The notes under the pieces were generated by a model. It was not told the origin of the DNA. It was given only the letters and a program-made list of their open reading frames with translations, and did no database searches. Shown one piece after another: positions 21,747 through 36,164 of a stretch of 64,000 bases of DNA; positions within the stretch are counted from its first letter, which is position 1, and each line of letters starts with the position of its first letter. A program made the translations under genes and the position numbers. The stretch lies in NCBI GenBank assembly GCA_949358305.1, contig OX442314.1, positions 21,197,060 through 21,261,059 of the forward strand, given 5' to 3'. The DNA is from Strigamia acuminata (taxonomy: Eukaryota > Arthropoda > Chilopoda > Geophilomorpha > Linotaeniidae).

Positions 21747-24700
21747 TCATTTTTGGGACATATGCCTGCGGAGAGAGCGTTCCATATTCAGCCGATGACC
21801 CACACGCTTGACACCTAATTCTAACAATGCTGAATTGTCAATAGTGGCAAGACGAGAACCATTGATTCCAGCTGCTTCGAAACTGCCCTTATACTCAGGC
21901 ATAAACAGAGATTCTAACCAATCGGATACATCACGACTTGTCCATTGTTGCAACGGTTTGGCGCCAAAATCCTTTGGATTAATACTCAGCCCTTTCGGTC
22001 CCCCACTGCTCCCGTCATGTCTCACGACTGGGCTCTCCACCGACCCGTTGTACATCCCACCACCACCTGGAGGCGTCTTGGCCATCTCGGGCGACATCTT
22101 CTGGCCTTTGGTCAATGACTTGGTCAATGGTGGACCAACATCGGTAGTGAGTGTCTTGGGGCGCACTAAACGGGACGTGGCTGAAGCTGCACTGCTGGAT
22201 GCACCACTTATTGTTGCGTAACCCATTTTAAGAGCTTGTTTAGTGTTTCGTAGTGTCCCGGCTCCTCCAGGTGTCATGGCTTGCTGTAGGGACTGCGTCG
22301 AGCTGTGGCGGGGTAGGGAACCCACCAGAAGCAGCTCCTGGAGCTGGTGAGCAAGGGGTACGTGCACGTCGTCACTAAACTCCGGGGGAGGGGCAATCAT
22401 ACCAACTTCCCCGGCTTGCTCGGCTGTCGTTGCCCCCTCGAATTCGGGTGGAGGTGGCACAAGACCCGCGAGCACGTTCACCTCGTGCAACGAGTCCACG
22501 TGCATCTTGATAAGCTCCAGACTCTGCTCAATGCTCCGCTCCAGCTCGGCAGCGTTCGGCCCGTCACTGTGTTTCTTCTTTCTGCTCGTCTGTGGGGGCT
22601 GATGCGAGCCTGACTTGTAAGCCCCCTTCGATGACATCGGAGGACTCGACTTGTTCGTCTCATCTATCTGACGAGGGCCTGGACCCTGACCTCGGTACTG
22701 AACGTTCATCTGCTGCGCTTTCATCGCTTCCTGTTCCTTCAAATGTCGAGACAGAGCTGACGATTGCCTCGCATCTCTCCCGTCGTTATACGTTATTCGC
22801 TGAGGATCTGTAGACCGGCTACGGGCTGCTGTTGGCGGGCCTTGTTTCACTTCGATAACTGTCGACCCAGGACCAGAAGGCGGTGTCTTGTGTTTGGCGA
22901 CGACTACAGGGGGGCTTTGCTTCATCTCCGCTTCACCACCTCTGGGAGAGGACGCCGCAGGACCACCTCTCGATGGCTTAATCTCCATAGGTAGGCTTTG
23001 CATTCGTCCGCTTCCATTGGTGGTTGCGTGCGTCATTTTCATGACAGGCGGGATGGGTGCTGGAACAATGTCGACAGGCTTGCTCGGCGACGCGTTCACG
23101 ATCACCATCTGCGACGGTTTCTCCACCTGACGAGCACCTGGACGTAGGACAGTCGTTGCAGCTGCCATACCAGCGGGGAAATCCTTTTTCAATTTGCCCG
23201 ACACTGGTGTCGGTGGACCCAGTTCAGCCACATCGCTGTCGCCGTCTGTTTCACCGCCTTCCATCGGGGGTGGAAGTTTGACGAGCGAAACGGCGTTCTT
23301 CGTCAACACTCTGCGGCCCCCGGCCTCCATCTCTTCGCGCACGAGCGTGTCCGCCTCCGACAAGCGCGCCCTCAGCAACCATCCCCTGTCTTGAAGGTCG
23401 TCTGAATCATCAGAGTCCAGTTCCTCTCTGCAATGACCCCCCTCGACTGCCACTCCCGACACCTCAGCTGGACCCTCAACATCAGATGATACGCCGCTGG
23501 AGCTGTTCTCCAGTTCCTCTTGCGACAAATCGGTCGGACATGATTTAGAAATTTTCATCGGCACAGAAGTTTCGCCAAGCTCTTTATTGTCCAAAACTTG
23601 AGACCTTGTTCTTGCGCGCTCGTTCTCTCCTCTCTTCGGAATGCGCATGGGAGAAGAAGCAGAAGGCTTGCCAGGTTCCTGTTTCTTTTCAAACACCGAA
23701 ATCTGATCTCGAACTTTGGGCACTGCGCTCGTCTCCACTATCGACCCTCCTAATCCTAGTCCTAATCCTAATCCTAATCCTAATCCTGCCCCGTCGTCCA
23801 CAATCTGCTGTTCAACTTCAGGTTGGGACATTCGCCTCTGCCTCTCGGCCACCTTCTGGGCAATAAGATGCTTGAAGTCTGGCGAACTGGCCACATCCTG
23901 CTTGCCAAGCGTGGTTGGTCCGCCAGACTGTTTCGCTTGTTTCGGTATGGGCACTGGAGGCTTCTTTGGTTTATCTCCAGCTCCTTTGCCTGAGAGTGGC
24001 TTAAAAGATTGACGATTCATGTCCCCATCAGAAGGAACTTCAATTTCCGTCACGAACTTCCCCGACCCCGACCCCGACGAACCTCTACGTTCTAAATGTG
24101 TCTGATGACCATCGCTTGGCTTCTGAACACTTTTTAAACGATCTCTTGCTTCAGCTATTGCTTTTTTTGCATCTTTGTGAGGACTGGTGTTAGGACTACT
24201 CATTTCCGCGGCTTTTATAGTACCCGTCGATCGTTGGCTGTTGTCGCTGTGGCTCGGCGACTCCTGCGAAGATTGCTTCTCATAGACTTTCGGCGGAGGT
24301 GGAATCGACGGTGGATTCTGAGGGGTAATCACCACATCTTCCTCCTCCTCGCTCACATCGTAATCGGGTGCTGGTATGAAAGGTTCTTGCTCGGCTTGCA
24401 TTTGCTTCCGGTATAATGCGATATTGCCTTTGGCTGAAGGATGTGATCGTTCCGATGAATTGCCACTGTCGGTTGAAACGGCATCCGGAGCTACCATGTA
24501 CGGCACCTGCTTGTAAGAGTTAAATCCGGCGCCAGCGTTCGAATCACCACTCGTCTCCGATTCGGACGAAGTGTTGCTGCTGCTGCTGCCCGGTGGTGGT
24601 GGTGGAAGTTTCGCCGGAAGCGAACATGACCGAAGCGACTGCACGATCTTATGCTGACCGATGTACGCATCTTCGGGAGACGCGTACATCTTGCTTCCTT

Positions 24701-27700
24701 CCCCCACCGGCCTAAAACTGGACATCGGTTTCGAATCTACAGTTACATTAGCATATTCTCCCCTTGCCCTAGACACGTCCACCCTGACTACCTGACTGAC
24801 AGGTGGCGGGGGCGGTGGGTGCGTAGGTGGGGGAGGTGGACCACGCGTCGAAGACACCTGGATGTTGGCACATTCTGTTTCTGCTAGTTGGCACTTTTCA
24901 AATAGGTTTTCGTCCGAGCCCCACGCGTGTAGAACACTGTCCCTCCCATCAATAAACTTGGAATGCGTTGTTGATGGGAACGCCCAAGAATGTCTGTTAT
25001 TTTTTGCATTCAGTGCCGCCACGTTTTCTTGGCTTCTGATTCTGCGCTTCCCGCTCTCCTTCTCCGCTTCCACAGCATTTAAGTCCGGCGTGCTGGAAAA
25101 ATCCTTGTGCAGGTTCGCAGCGTCCCCGGCCCCTCTCTGTTTTCCTGCTCGACTGCGCTTCATTTCAGCAACACTGCTGTACACTTTAGGCAGTTTGCCT
25201 GGAGGTCTACCCATTGTCAAGTCCTGAGGCGTTCCTTGTCGGGCCAAAATCTCCTCCAGTTCTGCAGCAGTTATGCGTTTTGACGCCGGTCTCGCCCGAA
25301 TAGAAGCCGTTTTCACTGTGGCTTGTTGTCCGTCCGTAGTGGGTGCAGCAGGCTTGTAAGGAAGGCTTTCAATGGAACTGCTGTGCGCACCACGGGTTTC
25401 TGCATCATATTGTTGTTGTAAAGTTTGATTCAAGGCCTCTGTTAAACATTACAATCAATCGCTTTGTTTCGCTCAATACAAACTAACTAAATAATACCTA
25501 TTTCAGCGAGTCCAGCTACCATAGATCGCGCTCTAGCACGGCCAACAGAGAGTGTTGTTCTTGGATCTCTTCTCGGAGGGGCAGGAGCAGCTGAAACAAA
25601 ATAAATAATTTTTAATTTTTAAATTTTAAAAATAAAAACTAATTAATTAATTAAATTACCTTTGCCCCTCATTAATTTTCGAGGTAATGTTGAACATTGG
25701 CGCATTGCAGCACTAGCGGGTTTGTCTCCAAGCATTCCTCCTGCTGGGTGTACAGTTACTACAGTCATTGCAACTAAATCGCCTGACTTTCGGATCAAAT
25801 TTACAACGTGCTCGTGTGAAGCTTGAGTTACATCTTCACTGTTTATCTGTTGAATTTAAGAATATTTCCGTCAAGTATGTACTAAATAACGCATTTCACA
25901 TCAAACCCACAGCTAATAAATAATCTCCTTTCTTAAGTCCAGCTAAATCAGCTACACCACCCTTATCAACATCATCTAAATACTGTAGAGCAGGACAATT
26001 TTCAGACGGCTGCATTTCCATCAATGGACTCGTTGCTAAACAAAAAAAAATAAAATTAGTTCACTTTATGACTAATACCAGCTATTAAAAAGTGTTTATT
26101 ACCTTTAGCACCCCTTAAAACAAACCCATATCCTTTTTTTCCTTTATGCAAAATGACTGTTCTTGGTTCTTCACAGCTGGAATGCATTAATAAAGTTAGA
26201 ACAACCAATCGTTAAATCGTTAAATCAATAAAAATAAAAAAAACTTACTATTTCCAATTTTTAATATTTTGAATTTGTAGCCTGTTGCTAACTTCTCGTC
26301 GCCCTTCTATTCGAGTGCAAACAGGTTTGGCATCTAAAAATTATTGATCGATTAAAAAACCTAATTACAAAAATACACTTTCTCTTTCTACAAACCTGGA
26401 TTTCTTAACCGCACTTCTTGGACACAAGTACTTGGAAACAATCCTTGTTGATTTTTTGTTCGGCCTTCAAGCAATCCGCTTTCCAAAATCGCAGTTACTA
26501 TTTTCAATAATTAAAAGTTAAATCTTTTATTTTGTTTTTAAATCCCAAAATAAATCTTACTTTCTACTATATCTCCCGGGGATAAAATCAAATGGTCCGG
26601 CAGCCCCGAATTGTACGATTCGAGGCAGACGCACATCATTCCGCTATTTGTATCTGTTTCGTAAGTTAAATCTTTATGGTATTGATCATAACTATTTGCA
26701 CTGTTGCTGGTGCATATTCCTGAGGAATCACTTATATTGCTTTTATCTACAAAAATCCAAAAAATAAAAACAAAAAATAAATTATAAAACACTTAAAACC
26801 AAACAAACTTTACATTACAACCAGTTATAACAACTCTCTTAATAATAAACCTCGATGGATCTGTGTCCAGCAGGTGTTGTACATTTCTACCTGTATTGCC
26901 CGCCTCCGAGTCCTCTAGACTCGGCTGAGTGGATGTATCGGTGAAAGTCTCCGATAAACTAGACGCTGACGAAAATGGAGGCATGCTACGGTGGGAAAGG
27001 GAAGGACTGCTTACAGATCTGAGACCGAATGTTTCGAGTCGAGGATCGCTCAGCGTACGATGCAGAATAGACGATGCGTTACTTAATCGGCGCCTTGGGT
27101 TGAATTTCGGAGCCTCACGCAAAGTAACTGTAAACATACATGCCACTACTCTGTTTAACTCAACAAATAATAATAAAATAAAATAAAAAAAAACAACACC
27201 ACAACTGTCGGCAAGTGTGATTAGTATAAAAGAATATTTCAAGTTGAACGGAACCATGTAAGAATTGAGAAAATGTTAGAAATGCACCTGACACCTGACG
27301 GACATAGACCCAGAAAGATATCAAGAGAAAGGTTAGTCAAAAAAGACGAAAAAAAAAAATTGGTGTTACAATTTGTGTATATAATTAGCGTTGCATTCGT
27401 ACCGACATCTTCAGGTCGATGTTTCTGGATAATTTCTGCTAAACCTAAGTTTCCAGCAATGACAGCCACTTGGTACGGCGTCTGGTTTGCATAGTTCAGT
27501 GGCTCCTTTTCAGCACCACGAAACAGCAACACTCTGGCACAACTCTCCTGTTGTTGCGTACAAACATTAGTCTTTCAACGAGTTGATACGCATCGATCGT
27601 ACATACCTGGTCATTCACAGCACACACATGCAACGGAGTGTTACCACTTGCATTTCTTGCATTCATGTCAGCACCGTAGAATAGCATGTGCTCTAAATGT

Positions 27701-29398
27701 TGTACCATTCCATTTCGACACGCTTGATGCACTTCATGCCACCCTTGACAATCCTGTGCTCCGATGTGCGCATGATCGTGTAGAAGCATTTCACAAATGC
27801 TTGGATCAGCGTTGTAGAGCACGGTGTAATAAAGTGGAGTGATTCCCTTGTTGTCTCGGTAATTTGGCGAAGAACCCAAATCTAATAACGTCTAAAATGC
27901 AATATAAACATTCGTTACAACACATAAATTAAAGCGTATGAACATTGCCAGCGCAAGCAACAAATTCGATTTATTGACAATAGACTTCGTTTGTTTCATG
28001 CTTGACTTGATAAAAATGTCACAATTTAGGCCTAATTACGTCGTATTGCAACGCTTTGACATCAATCACAACGCAATTTGTGTTTTTTAAAACATTTTTA
28101 GCAAAATGTCACAATTTAGGCCTAATTACGTCGTATTGCAACCCTTTGACATCAATCACAACGCAATTTGTGTTTTTTAAAACATTTTTAGCAAAATAAA
28201 ACACAAAAACAAACGAAATGCATTCAATTTCCACCATTTTAAGCATACCTTAATAGCTTCATGGTTATTTTTTTCAACTGCGCGGTGAATAGCAGTGCAC
28301 CCATCTTTTGTACGATAATCCAAAAGGGCACCACCATTCACTAAAGCCATTAGGAGTTTAGAGGATTTTTTCATTGTGGATCCAATCGTAAGTGGAGTTT
28401 CTGCAAGCAAATATAGAAAATTTAAATTTAAAAATCATCCCAAACAACAACAACAACAACAACAAAAAATTGATAAATTAATTAATTAATTAATCACCTC
28501 CGGTTTCCGAACAATGAAAATTAGGGTCCAGGCCTTTCGAGCACAATTTGGTAACTTTTTCCACTTGGCAACTTTGTACATACTCCAACATACGCCGTAA
28601 ATTTGCCTTTAAAAACATTTAAAAAAAGTCAACATCTTTAACGCAACAACAACTCATTCGAATTCATACCCTCGTGTGTAATTGCTTGATTTGTTTCTCA
28701 TCCACATTCATCATTTTATAAATTCTTCTTTTATACTTCAGCTGAAACCAGAATAAAAGCAATTAGCATACTAATTACCAACCACTTGGACAATTATACC
28801 TCTAGGTAGCCAATTGGACCTGGTAATGGATAGTTCGATAACGGCCTTTCTTCGTCCAGAAATTTACCCGCTTTGCCATTTTGTGGTGGAGCAAACAACC
28901 CATAATTAAAACTTTCCTTTAATTCCTGTAATTAAAAACGGCAAACTAATATTTATTCCTTGCACAAATCCGAACCACTACCTTAGGCAAAGCAGCAAGA
29001 ACTTGTTGTTTGACATCCCACACAAGTTCGTCCCGATGGAACTGCAGACATTTCTGGACGCCCAGTTCAGGCACGTTGACGCGGATGAGAACAAGCGCCT
29101 CATCACTGCCCACACTCACACTGTCCGCCTCACACGGTTCCATGGCTACAGCAGCATCTACAACCAAACGTAAACATAATTAACAAATTTAAAAATACAA
29201 ATAATAAATCAATTAGATTGATTAATTTCGTTTTCAACCTGAAACATCGAGTTGTAGAAACGCCCTTTTATCAACAAACCGCCTGTAAGTCCGCAGGGGT
29301 CTCATCGTGGGCCCCCTGCATCCCCTTTTCACCATTTTCGGAGTAACCGGGGGAGTTTGTGACCCAGTGGGAGGTAGCCCAGGTAAGTGAAAGTCCAT
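21747..29398 (-). CDS. Shank: Shank/Prosap postsynaptic scaffold protein (17 exons)
   Basis: Complete scaffold gene, 2001 aa. Exons: 29398-29239, 29157-28982, 28925-28800, 28741-28670, 28606-28498, 28400-28249, 27891-27607, 27547-27403, 27127-26891, 26746-26561, 26497-26396, 26333-26249, 26176-26103, 26035-25911, 25846-25660, 25590-25498, 25438-21747; every junction keeps phase. Order of domains: SPN/ubiquitin-like (about 75-165, with GLFAPPQNGKAGKFLDEERP); ankyrin repeats (about 180-410); SH3 (about 523-579, QQGLFPSTCVQEV); PDZ (about 616-710, GYGFVLRGAK, LKKGDYLLAINSEDV); a long disordered region; SAM (1937-2001, WTSRDVSDWLESLFMPEYKG). The disordered part has a cortactin-type KPPVPIPK and two Homer-type PPxxF motifs (PPPEF). 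Such proteins cross-link receptors, Homer and actin at synapses. The start is the ATG at 29398, whose exon joins the next one in phase. Confidence 0.96.
23749..23787 (-). repeat. coding hexanucleotide repeat in Shank exon 17
   Basis: Units of GGATTA/GGACTA on the coding strand translate to an alternating Gly-Leu run of about 12 residues. Likely length-variable. Confidence 0.85.
28018..28197. repeat. 90-bp direct tandem duplication in Shank intron
   Basis: Two adjacent 90-bp units (28018-28107, 28108-28197) are almost identical, differing at CAACGC versus CAACCC. It sits in the intron between exons 6 and 7 and looks recent. Confidence 0.9.
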
Positions 29399-29994
29399 TA
29401 GTTGTTTAACTTCATCGATATTTCACCTTGGAATGCACCAACACGAAAACCGGAAATGTTTCTAACAATGAGAGTTGGTATCCGGTTTGTGCAGATTGGG
29501 GTTTATTTTGGGATTGTTGTGTGCATCAAGATGCGGTGTAGGACAGTGAAAACAACCCGCAACGATGTTTTGAGTGGTATTTTAGGAACAAGGGTGAAGG
29601 TTAGAATAATATTGTTGAAAGGGTACAATGTTGTTGGCGGTGATCGGCTTGAATGGCATTACAAGCGGGGAGCATCGGTCTTGGCAGGTGCGTTAAACGT
29701 GAATTATGTATCGGTTTTTAATAAGAGCGATGTATTGTTCAGGTAAAAAGGTTTGCACTTAATTTCGTGCTGCTTTAACATCAATTGTACGAATGCTTTG
29801 ATGGAAAGTAATTATTGTCTTGTGTTTGCTAATGAGATTTGCTGCCAACACAACAACCAGCTGGGGGTGCAACTTCAGTTTGGGGGCCCCGAGGCACCAA
29901 AATATGTAATTAAAAAAAACCCTAAATGCTTTGATAGAACACCCGCGCTCTATTGATAGAATCCGCCATTTAGATATTCAATTCAATCGGTTTG

Positions 29995-30215
29995 GTCAAT
30001 CTAAACATTTATTTTAGTCATTTTGTTCGATTCGGACATTTATTTTAGTCATTTTGTTCAATTTAGACATTTATTTTAGTCATTTTGTTCAATTTAGACA
30101 TTTATTTTAGTCATTTTGTTCAATTTAGACATTTATTTTAGTCATTTTGTTCAATTTAGACATTTATTTTACTCATTTTGTTCAATTAGATATTAAATTT
30201 AGTCGTTTTGGTTAA
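29995..30215. repeat. 31-bp tandem repeat, about 7 units
   Basis: Units of ATTTATTTTAGTCATTTTG followed by TTCAATTTAGAC. The inner units are identical and the outer ones diverged. Confidence 0.9.
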
Positions 30216-33085
30216 TTTAGACTTGCATTGTAAAGGATAGCGCGTTCAATGATCATCCCGCGCTCTGCGAGAGCATTTAGGGTAAACAAACACTGACGGA
30301 TTTTCTCTTTTGGTCAATTGAAAAATAAATAAATAAATAATGGGCAATTTTGGCAATTTTAGCAATTTTATGGCAAATTCCCACCGCACAAACGATAATA
30401 AGAAAAAAGCGGAAAAATCCTCAATGTCTAAACGATCCCGTTACCATGACAACAGAAGCTATTCAATTTCTACATCGTGCCAAGGTCTACTTCCACTTTA
30501 GTCTTTGATTTCCATTTTTCCGTCGCTTGATTCGAATATAAAGCAATAACACTCGCTGCATCGGCACTTTACCTTGCTAAGTATTAAACACACTTGCCCT
30601 CATCCCTCTCGTCGTAATGGGGCTTAAACCTAATGCCATTGAAAACTCTTATCCCCTTCTCAAAACTATCGCATCACACAGCGGCTTCCTTACCTTAGAC
30701 ACACTCCAACAATAACGTCGCTAAATCATTTTTTTTACATCATTCCAACAATGCACCTAAAACAAAAAGAAAAAAAAATGATTTTTTTAAAATGCTTTTA
30801 GACTTTTGTGGAGATTTCAAAATGGTGGATCAAATCTCATAACTTGGGAACTCAGCTTTACTCATGACCGTTACCTAGCAACCAGATGCTGACTCCCGTT
30901 GCTCGGCAACCAGAGTCTTTTACCTCAACGTTTAAAGCAAAGGAAAGAATGTTAAGCGTTTATTTCAGACAAAATAAAATCTCCCTTATGTCATTTTTTT
31001 GTCTCTACGTTATTACACGCAATTATTCAATTACATAACAATAGTTCCATCGTTTTGCAACAATTATGTAACTGTGTGAAATTTCCAAATTGCATTTACA
31101 TTAAAATATTCCATTTTTAATAAATTAAACTTTTTTTTTAAAAAAATTTTTTAAAGAATTTTTTTTCGGTTTAATTTTTAAATTTTTATATCAAATAAAT
31201 ACAAAACAATTTTTTTCCCGTCCACAAACGTTGAAAACAAAGCAAAAAATTAAGAATTAACTAATAAAAACCGTGTTAATCAAATTAACTTTTAGCTAAC
31301 GTCCTCTGTATCCTGGATCCACCCCCGCAGCCCACTTCCGGTCCAGATTTGAGGTCAGTAAATGTGACAGACATGTGCACCAACTCACTCGAGTCGAAAA
31401 CTCAAACAGGAAACGACCAATAGGGGAGAAAAAATGAGTTCTTTAAACCTAATACCACCAATAGAAAGTCTAACAAAAAAATAAAAATAAAACAAACAAA
31501 CAAAAAACGAGGAACGAAATTTAAAAATGTTTGGAAATCCTCCGTCAGCAATCCGAGATGAAGAGCCCCGAAAAGAACATCGTCCTTACGTTCGTCCTCA
31601 ACTCGCATTGTTAGTGCACTGACATCAGATCGATACGACGCATGCGTGCAACGAGGAGCTATTTTTCACCGTTTTTACTCTCGCGTCGCTTCTTTCGGAT
31701 GAAAATAAGATAAAACAAGGATTGTTGTCACAAATACAACAATAGATGAATGACTTTGTTGACCGTTTTTTTCCCACAACCCATTCTTGGCATGTTTACA
31801 CATTTTTATCACGAAACAATGTACTGGAATTGACACCACAGCCCTGCAACACTTAATTACCGCTAATTATTGTTGTTATCATCATTATAATTAAATAATG
31901 AATGATAATAATCAATGCAACATTATAATTAACACGAAACAATGCAACAACAACAACAAAAACATAATTTCCATCAAACAAATCAACATTTTTTAGAAAA
32001 AAACCTCACTGTTGCAGCAAAAACATCAACACAAAAATCATTGTTTCAACACCATCCTTTGATACATTGACAACAATCAATCAATAAATCCCCCCCACCT
32101 TTTATTTTCCCCCTCGTAAATGAACCACATCCACCTACACAAAATGGCTGCCGTTTTCCCCTCACCTACACAAGCATCCCGGAAAAATCCGAGCGTAATC
32201 CCGCGCATACTTGCACATACTACACGCATAGGTAGAAAGCGATAGAAAAACAAAAATAACCCTAACCGGCCTATAGAACAGAACCCTTTTGCCAAAGCCA
32301 CCCGCGCAATTGCCGCTCACACGTCACTTGCGACTACTCGTGTGTGAAAGCGCATTCCGATTGTTGACTAACCACAAATTCAACACGTAAACAAACAGGA
32401 AAATGTTCCGTTAGTGGTATTTCCTTACCTTTGATTAATGAATATCCACCACTTGGTGCTGGAGGCCCCAACACAAAATGGACCCAGGGCCTCCGAAGAG
32501 GGAAAAATTGATCTGTGCGTTGTCATAGTAACCGACCACTAACGCCGCTCTGGCGGTTAGGGTTGGAAGAGGAGAAGACGTCATTTCGTTTTAGTGCGTA
32601 AGGTAATAAATGAGTACATTTTTTCATGCTTTTTTTATCAATAGCAATGACGGGAAATGAGATATCCATATGTTCAGCAATTCTTTTTTGTGGATTTGAT
32701 TTCTTTTTTTGTTATTTCAGGGTCATGAATTTTGTTGTTGTGTGATGCCATTCAGTAGCATCTCTACGCCTTCCTGGAAGTGACAACAATGAGGAAATAG
32801 TCCTATTGATAAACCAACCATGACAGGCAAAGTCTATGTGCTATTATTATTGAGATTTCGAATCCAAGGAGATCCCATACGTGCGTTTATTTTTAAAATA
32901 CTTTAACCTTGGGTAGTGGACAATGTTTTGATGACGAAGGGAGTATTATTAGGTTTCAATGTCACGAGATTTGAGTTAAACTAATTGTAAAATTGAAGGC
33001 TTGCATAATAAAAATTCATAAAAATTAAAATTCATAAACATTTAATCCAAATTTGTGAATGTGATTATGTAAAAATTAGCGTTGT

Positions 33086-33640
33086 ACCGAATATTTGGTT
33101 TGTGTTCGGTCAAAAATCGGAATACCGGTATTATGTATTGGGCGAAACATAAACATGATATTTGGCCGAATACACAATATCGATTATGATAAAATGAATA
33201 TGATTTGCAATTTTCAAGGTAAAGTTTTGCAATTTTTTAGGGTAAATAGTGATAATTTTTACTGTATAAATTGCATTTTACCGGGTAACTTTATCTTAGT
33301 GACGTAAAAATTGCATTTTTGACGTAAAAGTTTTTTTTATGTAAAAATTGCACTTGTTATGTAAAAAAATGCAAATTTTACACACAAAATGTAATTTTTA
33401 CATAAAAAATGCAAATCTTACACATCAAATGTAATTTTTACATCACGTCAAAAATGCAATTTATACGTCAAAAATGCAATTTTTAAGTCACAAAGATAAA
33501 GTTACCCGTTAAAATGCAATTTATTCGGTAAGAATTATCACTATTTACCATAAAAAATTGCGAAACTTTACCTTGAAAAATAACTGCAGTTATTCTGTCG
33601 AATACCAAATATTCGTCACTAAATATTCGTTAATCGGTGA
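33086..33640. repeat. foldback repeat with nested TGCAATTTTTACGTC units
   Basis: Arms at about 33216-33338 and 33446-33579 are inverse copies (TTCAAGGTAAAGTTTTGCAA with TTGCGAAACTTTACCTTGAA). Outer pieces also pair (CCGAATATTTGGT near 33088 with ACCAAATATTCG near 33603). The centre is an array of TGCAAATTTTACA-type units. Probably a non-autonomous palindromic element; borders are uncertain. Confidence 0.65.
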
Positions 33641-36164
33641 TTTAGCTTTTTTTGGTATTCCATGCAACCTCAATAAAAATGATGTAAAAATGTGTTACCG
33701 CCATACCAGGATTCGAAGTGAAACGAAACTGACAATTTTGTGATATATTTGGGCAGATGTGAAGATTTCAGAGTTATTAATGTCAGGCCTGTCTTTCCCG
33801 ATAGGGTAGGGTGTCTACCACCATATCCTGATGTAATCTAACACAAAAAGTCCCCAATAATTCCAAGAAAAATTCCTAACTTACGATGTAATACAAACGG
33901 ACATTTTAGCAGGTATAAATGGGCTTTAAAAATTTAATTAAACACAAAGTGCATGTCTATAAACCCTCTTTAACTATTATGCATAATCAAAACCAAAATT
34001 AAATTGAAGTAGATTTAACCATCAAGTTTCCTTTGTCATAATAAATACCTTAAACATTACACTCAAATAAACTTGTTTTATCACCACCGGACCCACCGGT
34101 GCATTTTTTTTATCTAATTAATTAACTTAAGTGAATTAAGCAGCGGGTTAAAGCAGAAAACTGCACGTGTGAAAGGGTGTTTTTAACTTAAACACCCTCG
34201 CTTTAAACATTTCGTACATTTTAATCATTAATATCAAATTATTAATGAATTTTATATCTTGATTAAAACGTTACGGCCAAAGCAAACTATTCCCAACGGA
34301 CTCGTGTCTTTCCAGCGGAATACCAACAGAATACATACGAGTATGACCTTTGCGAAATTGCTCGTTTAATTTTGAATTCGCTCAAAAAAATACTTTAAAC
34401 GGTAAAATGAGTGAATATTAGTGTCGGAATGTTCCCAACTACACGTGAGTAATAATGTTTGACAAATTCATTAATTTTGTGATTCGATTAAAAATGTGAG
34501 AAATTTAGAAAGCCAATAACTGAGTCACGCTGAAAATCAAATTGTGTTGCATAGATTTCTTTTTCGTTCTTTATTTTCAAGAGTTTCTTTCATCACAGAG
34601 AATAATAAATGCAGAAAAAAATCTGATTTAGGCTCCAGTTTTAAGTAGGTAGTTTGTCAGCTTGTCCTCAAGTGACAAGTTAATGACTTTGTATGTTCCT
34701 TACATGCAATGTAATGCTATAACAGGAAGGGAGTGTGTTGTTATTAGTTTGTGCTTATTCATTGCCAGTAAATTTTAAGTCTTTCAAATATCATGAACAG
34801 CTCGCTTTCATAACTCGATAAATATGGCACAAATCCGAACTAGCACGAAAAATTCACTTTTGTGTTAATTACACGATACTTCCTGCACCGTTTCATGATT
34901 TCTATAGTAAAAATTTTGTTAGATGACTCCGACTTTATAGAAAACTACTCCGGGAACTGAGTTGAGCTTTTGTGCACGCTTTTTTTAGCGAAAGTAGGTT
35001 TAACGTGTTTGCGGCCATTTTTTCTTATGAACGTGTAAGCCACGAGCAGCCGCAACAAGTTAATTATGATATTAAGTCGTATCACGACTTTTACCTCGCT
35101 ACCTTCGATGGTCTTTGACCAAAACCACTAATACAAACCGTATAATATGTATCATTAAAAAGGCATTTCAACCACGCACATGTCACACAAGCTTACCGAG
35201 AATATTTAAAAGTGCTACTTGAATTTTTCAAATGTGCAATGAATTTCTAGTGTCCACCGAGAAATGGATTTGAAATTGAGAAATAGATTTGAGTTATCCC
35301 TAACGTATTGCCCCGAGCTTCTCACCACGTTATTTTCCGCAGCAATAACGTTATTGCGATGACAAGTTTAGTATTTCAGGGTGTGGTGATATTGGATTGG
35401 CTGAAAATTCATAAATTCACGGTGCAACATCTGGGTATTTCGTACATAAATTGATGGATATCTGATTTGATTCATATCTATGTTGATTTCCATCTGGACA
35501 CGTGTACGGTCTACTGAAAACTGCATCTCAACAGCAGCCCAACAGTATTAAAAAAAGAATATTTAATAAAAGCTTCATCCTCGAATCACTGAGTTTTGCA
35601 GCGATCAGAAGAAGCGCCATCTTAAATCATCCTAAAGCACTAAATAACATTAAACTTTCACTTTAATTTTTTAAATAAAATGAGGTAGCTTTAAGCCAAA
35701 TTAGGCATCGGTTTAACCTCGCCTCGGCCCGAGGGGAGGTCCGTCAAGGTCACTAGCCTCAATGTACCTCAAACCCGCTCCGGCCATTTTGAATATTTAA
35801 CACGCGCACTCTTATGTTTGCCTTTTTTGTTTTTCTTTTCCCCTCAAAGGTAAACGCACATCCGTGGCCTTCGAGGAACGGGAGGTGCATCAAAAAGGGA
35901 ATTCAGGAAGAATATTACTTCTACTCGAGGCCGTAGGCCTGTGATCACAAGTGATTAGGATGCAGAACAAATGTTGGAGGAAAAAAGTTGTTTTTGCTGT
36001 GTTGCTTGCTGTAACATTGGTATTTATTACATGTAGGAAGGAAAGACGCATTAAAACAATAGCTTTCAGGGATATGAAATCACAACAAGTTGTAAAAACG
36101 GGTTCAAACAACTTAACCGAACAGTTAACAACTTCTAGCTACAAGAAACTATCTAAATAATTCA

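Noticed and set aside
23749-23787. CCTAAT repeats as interstitial telomeric sequence
   Set aside because: The unit is a hexamer, not the insect TTAGG pentamer, and it is in frame within a coding exon.
21808-25227. Many plus-strand open frames of 60-140 codons
   Set aside because: They are antisense shadows of the long, GC-richer last exon of Shank.
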